From the NCBI RefSeq assembly GCF_023016115.1, contig NZ_JALKBH010000002.1:434001-498000 (forward strand): DNA of 64,000 nt. The letters are read 5' to 3'. The notes below the pieces were generated by a model. That model did no database searches. It saw only the letters and a program-made list of their open reading frames with translations, and was not told where the DNA came from. Position 1 is the stretch's first letter; every line of letters begins with the position of its first letter. The stretch is from Alcanivorax sp. S6407 (GTDB lineage: Bacteria; Pseudomonadota; Gammaproteobacteria; Pseudomonadales; Alcanivoracaceae). Made by a program: the position numbers and the translations under genes. Below, piece by piece: positions 60,123-64,000 of this stretch.

Positions 60123-61000
60123 TTATGCGGGCTGTCGCAGTGCTTTCTTGTCAATCTTGCCTACTGATGTCAGCGGAATGGCATCAATAAAGAAGATTTC
60201 CTTCGGCACCTTGTAGGGCGACATGTTTTCCCGGCAGAAAGTTTGCAGCTCATCCTTGAGATCAGACTCGCTGGTTTCGCAATCAGGGGTGAGCTGAATG
60301 TAAAGCTGAACCACATCATTACCCGGACGGTTGGTATCAGGACGACCTACCACGGCGCACATGGCCACCCATGGCAGACTCTGTACCTTGCTCTCCACTT
60401 CTACAGAGAACACCTTGTAACCGCCGACGATCAACATGTCCTTGCTGCGATCGCAGACACGGACAAAGCCGTCTTCATCCATCACACCCACGTCACCGGT
60501 GTGCATCCAGATCTTGCCGTCAATTTCACGCAGGGATTTCTTCGTGGCTTCGGGCATTTCCAGATAGCCCTGCATCACCTGCGGACCAGAGGCAATGATT
60601 TCACCGGCTTCGCCCAGCGGCATCAGAGTCTCGCCATCTTCCGCGTCGACAATGCGTACATCGGTACCCGGCAGCGGGATGCCCACGTGGGCTTCCTTGA
60701 AGTGGGATGCCGGGTTCAGTGTGATGACAGGGCTGGTTTCGGTCATGCCGTACACTTCGCAGAATTTTCCTGCACCCACCACGCTTTCCAGCTTCTGTAC
60801 TTCTTCCTTGGCAAACGGTGCGGCACCGGAAATGGCCATGCGCAGACCGGCAAAATCCAGCCCCTTGAAGGTCTCATTGGCACACAGCATCTGATACAGC
60901 GCAGGCACTGCCGCCAGTACCGTCGGGGTACGGGCCTTCATTTCATTGACGAAATGATCAATGTCACGGGGATCCGGAATCAGCAGGAAAGTGGAAGCGG
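60123..61000 (-). pseudogene. Truncated AMP-forming acyl-CoA ligase
   Basis: The C-terminal 290 or so residues of a FadD/AlkK-like ligase, starting near LLIPDPRDIDHF and running through YGMTETSPVITLNP, GDVGVMDEDGFVRVCDRSKDMLIVGGYKVFSVEVE to GKIDKKALRQPA. The first half with the P-loop YTSGTTG is missing. Upstream sequence turns into unrelated reverse-strand material at about 60990-61000, where an orphan plus-strand gene tail begins. No suitable start codon. Non-functional as a ligase. Confidence 0.8.
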
Positions 61001-61004
61001 TACG

Positions 61005-61188
61005 CATTACCCTCAAAGTCACCAACCTGAACAATGTGAAGGCGACACTTGGGATTGAGCTTTTCCCGGATCTGATTGATCTCAGCGCCGGTGAGGCCGA
61101 TCTGCTGCTGCCGGCAGAGAAGGTAAGCCTGCAGGTAATGAACCTGCCGTCCCGTGCCCGAAAACTGCCTGAAAGCAACGCTCAATAA
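61005..61188 (+). pseudogene. Orphan C-terminal gene fragment upstream of ompW
   Basis: Sixty codons ending in TAA (ITLKVTNLNNVKATLGIELFP ... LPSRARKLPESNAQ). The 5' part is absent; it abuts the truncated ligase head to head. Family not recognised. The stop is 10 bases before the OmpW ATG, so the original gene was likely in one operon with ompW. Confidence 0.55.
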
Positions 61189-61198
61189 GGACAACAAC

Positions 61199-62089
61199 AT
61201 GCAGAGCAAGAAGACTGTTCTGCGCCTGCCGGCGCTCGCCGCCGGCCTGGCGCTCTGCGCCCCACTGATGGCGCAGGAACGAACCATTCCTGAATACGAT
61301 GACGTGCGTGTCGACTATCCCCGTTCGGACTTTGTCCGTGATCTTGCCGGGGAAGACCGCTTCTACTTCCGTTTTGGGGCGATGTACTTTGCTCCGGACA
61401 TCAAGACCAACTACATCCAGGCCAAGAACCTGAGTGAAGTAGCCGAGACCGCCCTGGGCGGCCCCGGCCCTCACTATCTGGAAGGTGAAACCGCCGCCGA
61501 TCCACTGTTGCTGCCGGGGATTATCCTCGGCTACAAGCTCCCCTGGGGCAAAGGCTGGTCTGTGGAGTTGATTGCCTCCACACCGCCAACCCTGGAGCTC
61601 AAGGCTGAAGGCAAGCTGGCCAATGAGCCCCTGGTACCGGAGGTGAATGGCATCCCCACAGGCGTTCCTGCGTTGGGCGAAAAAGTGGCCACCACCAAGG
61701 CCGCGCCGCCGCTGGTGACCCTGGTCAAGCGCTTCCGTCTGGAGAATCGTGTACAGCCCTATTTCGGTGCCGGTCTCGGCTACCTGTTCACCTTTGATAC
61801 CGAGGTAACCAACCCTGTCGCCACGGCGCTGGGTGAGCCGGATATCGAGGTGGACAACAAGTTCGGCTGGGCTGCCCAGGCAGGTATCGATTTCCACCTG
61901 GACAAGCACTGGTGGGTGACATTCGATACCAAGTACATCACCTTCCCGGACGTGTCAGCCACGGTGACAGACATGTATGTAAAGGCCCCCGGCATTCCGC
62001 AGATCCCCTACGAAAGAGTGGGCGACGTGGAATACAACGCGGACATCAACGTGATGGCCTATACGCTGGGTATCGGCTTCACCTTCTAG
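61199..62089 (+). CDS. ompW: OmpW-family outer-membrane protein
   Basis: A 296-residue small beta-barrel porin with signal peptide (cleavage after LMA-Q). Strand features YFRFGAMYFAPDIKTNYIQ, LLPGIILGYKLPWGKGWSVELIASTPP, VQPYFGAGLGYLFTF, AAQAGIDFHLDKHWWVTFDTKYITFPDV and the final aromatic GIGFTF are those of OmpW. Members such as AlkL move hydrophobic compounds across the outer membrane, so a role in alkane uptake is plausible. Its promoter may have been lost or replaced by the upstream rearrangement. Confidence 0.93.
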   Translation: MQSKKTVLRLPALAAGLALCAPLMAQERTIPEYDDVRVDYPRSDFVRDLAGEDRFYFRFGAMYFAPDIKTNYIQAKNLSEVAETALGGPGPHYLEGETAADPLLLPGIILGYKLPWGKGWSVELIASTPPTLELKAEGKLANEPLVPEVNGIPTGVPALGEKVATTKAAPPLVTLVKRFRLENRVQPYFGAGLGYLFTFDTEVTNPVATALGEPDIEVDNKFGWAAQAGIDFHLDKHWWVTFDTKYITFPDVSATVTDMYVKAPGIPQIPYERVGDVEYNADINVMAYTLGIGFTF

Positions 62090-62106
62090 GGCTTGTGCCC
62101 CGGAAA

Positions 62107-62144
62107 ACAAAAAAGACCGGCGGGCTTGCCCGCCGGTCTTTTTT
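62107..62144. terminator. Terminator between ompW and the TetR gene
   Basis: AAAAGACCGGCGGGC and GCCCGCCGGTCTTTT, with A-run and T-run on the two sides, so it is bidirectional. Confidence 0.93.
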
Positions 62145-62210
62145 TGTGCCGCGCTGCGGCTAGGGCATGCATCAGCAACACGCAACATGCCGCCTTTGTG
62201 ACAGAGGTAA

Positions 62211-62837
62211 TCAGCCCGCCATCAGGGGCCGCAGGCACTGCTCTGCCACTTTCCTTACGGATGCCTCATCAGAGGGATTCATCACCCCTTCCGGCGACAG
62301 CAGCATGGACTGCATCAGACGCAGCATCAGCTCGGCCAGAAACTCGGTGGACAGGTCGCTGATGGTTTCTTCCTTTTTGACCAGTTCCAGCATGGTGGCC
62401 AGATACATACGGAAAAACGCCATCATCTTCCACAGTCCCTGGGTAAAGAACGGCAGAATGATTTCGGTATCGGAAGTCTGCAGGCGACGCCACAGCGGGT
62501 GCGCATGGGCGCGGGTCACCGCCAGAACAAAGGATTCCAGCAACTTGTTGAGGCCGCCTTCCACCTGCTTGAGATCCTGCTCGATCCGGTCCAGCTCCTG
62601 TTTCGCCTCGCGCAGAATCACCGCGTGGATCAGCTGGTCCTTGTCACCGAAACGGCGATAGGCCGTCGCCCGGCCTACCCCGGCCCGGCTGGCCACATCT
62701 TCCATGGTGGTTCGACGCAGACCGAATTCGATGAACAGCTCCAGACCCGCGTCCAGAATTTTCACATAGGTCTTGTCACCCTCCGGCAACTGAATTCCTT
62801 GCAGAAAGGCATTTGAGGCTGCGGTGTTCCGTGACAT
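62211..62837 (-). CDS. TetR-family regulator
   Basis: A 208-residue TetR regulator; helix-turn-helix at about 24-70 (LDAGLELFIEFGLRRTTMEDVASRAGVGRATAYRRFGDKDQLI). It diverges from the lipoprotein gene across a 470-base gap. Ligand unknown. Confidence 0.92.
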   Translation of the reverse strand: MSRNTAASNAFLQGIQLPEGDKTYVKILDAGLELFIEFGLRRTTMEDVASRAGVGRATAYRRFGDKDQLIHAVILREAKQELDRIEQDLKQVEGGLNKLLESFVLAVTRAHAHPLWRRLQTSDTEIILPFFTQGLWKMMAFFRMYLATMLELVKKEETISDLSTEFLAELMLRLMQSMLLSPEGVMNPSDEASVRKVAEQCLRPLMAG

Positions 62838-62886
62838 CTAGACTCCATGTGCATATTTGTTCGCTTGAGAGCTTTTTTTATAAAGG

Positions 62887-62929
62887 CGGTAACGGTAGCA
62901 AATACTCACTCAAACGTGAACGGTAACGG
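62887..62929. promoter_or_regulatory. Direct repeats CGGTAACGG upstream of the TetR gene
   Basis: CGGTAACGG at 62887-62895 and 62921-62929, 34 bp apart, upstream of the TetR start. Possible auto-regulation sites. Confidence 0.3.
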
Positions 62930-63118
62930 CACTCAAGGCCTTGTCACGTGGGGACAAAACACATTCCCGGAGCGTCCCTGCCTGCGCACAAGCGTATTTA
63001 ATTCGATTTATTTTATATACGCCCAACTCGAGACTGAAGCTTAACCCGACCTGCACAGATACAAACTACAAAAATTTGGATAGTGACTAGCAAGTCACAC
63101 TTCAGAAACACCGCCATT

Positions 63119-63158
63119 GCAACTATGATACGCGAAGAATAATTTGTATCACAGTTGC
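63119..63158. promoter_or_regulatory. Inverted repeat upstream of the lipoprotein gene
   Basis: GCAACTATGATAC (63119-63131) and GTATCACAGTTGC (63146-63158) pair with one mismatch. A further GTGACT/AGTCAC palindrome lies at 63083-63098. Operator or leader hairpin; nothing else is seen in this gap. Confidence 0.4.
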
Positions 63159-63307
63159 ATCCCCTCCCCGATGATGCGCTACACATCATGGCCTGCAGAG
63201 CCGTGAGATCCCGGCAGCGGCAAGGACAATAACAAGCCACCGCAGGCCAACGGATCCCGAAATAAAAACAAATAAAGTTCGACAACAATGTCGGAGGTAC
63301 GCGTGCA

Positions 63308-64000
63308 ATGAAGACTCCATCCCCTCAGGAAATACATCCGCGCTGGAAAACGCTGGCCATGATGGTCGCAGCGGTTGCCCTGGCAACTGGCTGCGGTGGT
63401 ACTGGTGACGTAGACCCTGTCACCAATGCCAACAGCAATCCGGACAGTAATAGCACGGCACCGGAAGCCAATTCCGCCCCCAGCCTGGCGCCGCCCACGA
63501 ACGAGGACATCGTTCAGCTGTCGGCAGAAGACGTGGCGGTGAAGGAATCCTACTCTGCCGGCGAAGGCGCAGAACCCCCTGCGCCCTATGACGGCAGCTA
63601 TGAAGACCCCTACCATGATGAGCCGCCGGTCAACGTATATAACCGTCCCGATGATTACGACCCTTACGCCCTGCTGTCTGAAGGCAGCCGAGGCGGCTGG
63701 GCCGTATGGGATTACTGTTACGGAAAACCGGACAGTGCCGAGCTGCCTGTGGACCCACGTTCCATGGTCACTGAAGGCGTCAGCTACGGTAAGGCGGTTC
63801 ACTTCAATGCCTACTGGAAAAACTGTCATGTGGACCCGGAAGCGGTACAGGAAGTGGGTAACGCCAAGACCTGTGGAGAGCTGCGTGAACGCTTCGAATG
63901 GGGCGGCCGCCTGCTGACTGGCGGCTCCGAGGGTGTTGGTGCCCTGTTCGCCGGTACCACGCCTTACACCCTGGAAGGCGCCATGGGTATCTCCACCCTG
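63308..64000 (+). CDS. Lipoprotein of unknown function (cut by window end)
   Basis: The first 231 codons of an exported lipoprotein (lipobox LATGC, C29). A low-complexity Asn/Ser/Pro stretch (residues 36-60) leads to an acidic, Tyr/Pro-rich segment and then a domain with paired cysteines (WDYCYGK, WKNCHVD, AKTCGEL) containing GGRLLTGGSEGVGALFAGTTPYTLEGAMGIST. CXXCH is absent so far. I do not recognise the family. No stop before 64000. Confidence 0.8.
   Translation, partial: MKTPSPQEIHPRWKTLAMMVAAVALATGCGGTGDVDPVTNANSNPDSNSTAPEANSAPSLAPPTNEDIVQLSAEDVAVKESYSAGEGAEPPAPYDGSYEDPYHDEPPVNVYNRPDDYDPYALLSEGSRGGWAVWDYCYGKPDSAELPVDPRSMVTEGVSYGKAVHFNAYWKNCHVDPEAVQEVGNAKTCGELRERFEWGGRLLTGGSEGVGALFAGTTPYTLEGAMGISTL

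Noticed and set aside
63179-63829. 216-codon antisense frame across the last lipoprotein gene
   Set aside because: The plus-strand reading has a signal peptide and lipobox; the antisense reading has no motif.

Overview
The window looks like a chromosomal segment of an Alcanivorax-type marine hydrocarbon-degrading gammaproteobacterium. The reasons are an AlkB alkane hydroxylase, two wax ester synthase/diacylglycerol acyltransferases (WS/DGAT), an alkJ/alkK-like pair, and pseudomonad-style housekeeping order (recA-cinA, mutS-fdxA-rsmZ). The genus is an inference from gene content; no rRNA or other marker in the window fixes it. Protein-coding density is high and most gaps are short.

Layout. 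1-1.7 kb: recA (with a LexA-like box) and cinA on the minus strand. 1.8-20.3 kb: alkane/lipid block: AraC regulator divergent from an AlkB-rubredoxin fusion, WS/DGAT no. 1, rnk, fumC-lysR, an operon of unknown function (GMC oxidoreductase, tandem thioredoxin-fold protein, rhodanese), WS/DGAT no. 2, TetR-alkK-alkJ, DUF2505 and an MddA-like membrane methyltransferase. 20.4-25.7 kb: fdhD facing a YdeP-type molybdopterin oxidoreductase, a secreted hypothetical protein and an 8-oxoguanine-deaminase-like amidohydrolase. 25.9-30.3 kb: a membrane-anchored AraC regulator followed by a secreted beta-helix lipoprotein and a diheme cytochrome lipoprotein, with phased direct repeats in the promoter region. 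30.3-33.3 kb: a nest of one intact and at least two broken copies of a REP-associated (RAYT-like) transposase element. 33.4-37.7 kb: mutS, fdxA, a clear RsmZ-type small RNA with a perfect GacA box, a second candidate small RNA, and an Hpt protein. 37.8-44.8 kb: arsenosugar-type genes (arsS and two glycosyltransferases), tRNA-Arg(CCU), a 58-residue PLDc_N protein, a START protein, cardiolipin synthase and a lysine-2,3-aminomutase-family protein. 45-48 kb: DUF3332 lipoprotein, and a MocR regulator divergent from a LysE exporter. 48.1-57.3 kb: recC-recB-recD. 57.4-64 kb: NaChBac-type channel with a calcium-like filter, a LolB-DUF2236 fusion lipoprotein, a truncated acyl-CoA ligase joined to an orphan gene tail, OmpW, TetR, and a lipoprotein cut by the window end.

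How it fits together. AlkB plus its fused rubredoxin would make alcohols from alkanes, AlkJ would oxidise them, AlkK would make acyl-CoA, and the WS/DGATs would store it as wax ester or triacylglycerol. In Pseudomonas, cinA lies close to mutS; here about 31.7 kb separates them, with the transposase nest at the mutS side of the split. Gaps between genes carry several families of short-period (7- and 9-bp) degenerate tandem repeats, often with complementary arms, and Pseudomonas-like REP sequences. The candidates I rate highest for novelty are the LolB-DUF2236 fusion, the channel filter, the nested RAYT elements with their 45-bp mini-element, the heptad repeats, and the unnamed plus-strand RNA next to rsmZ.
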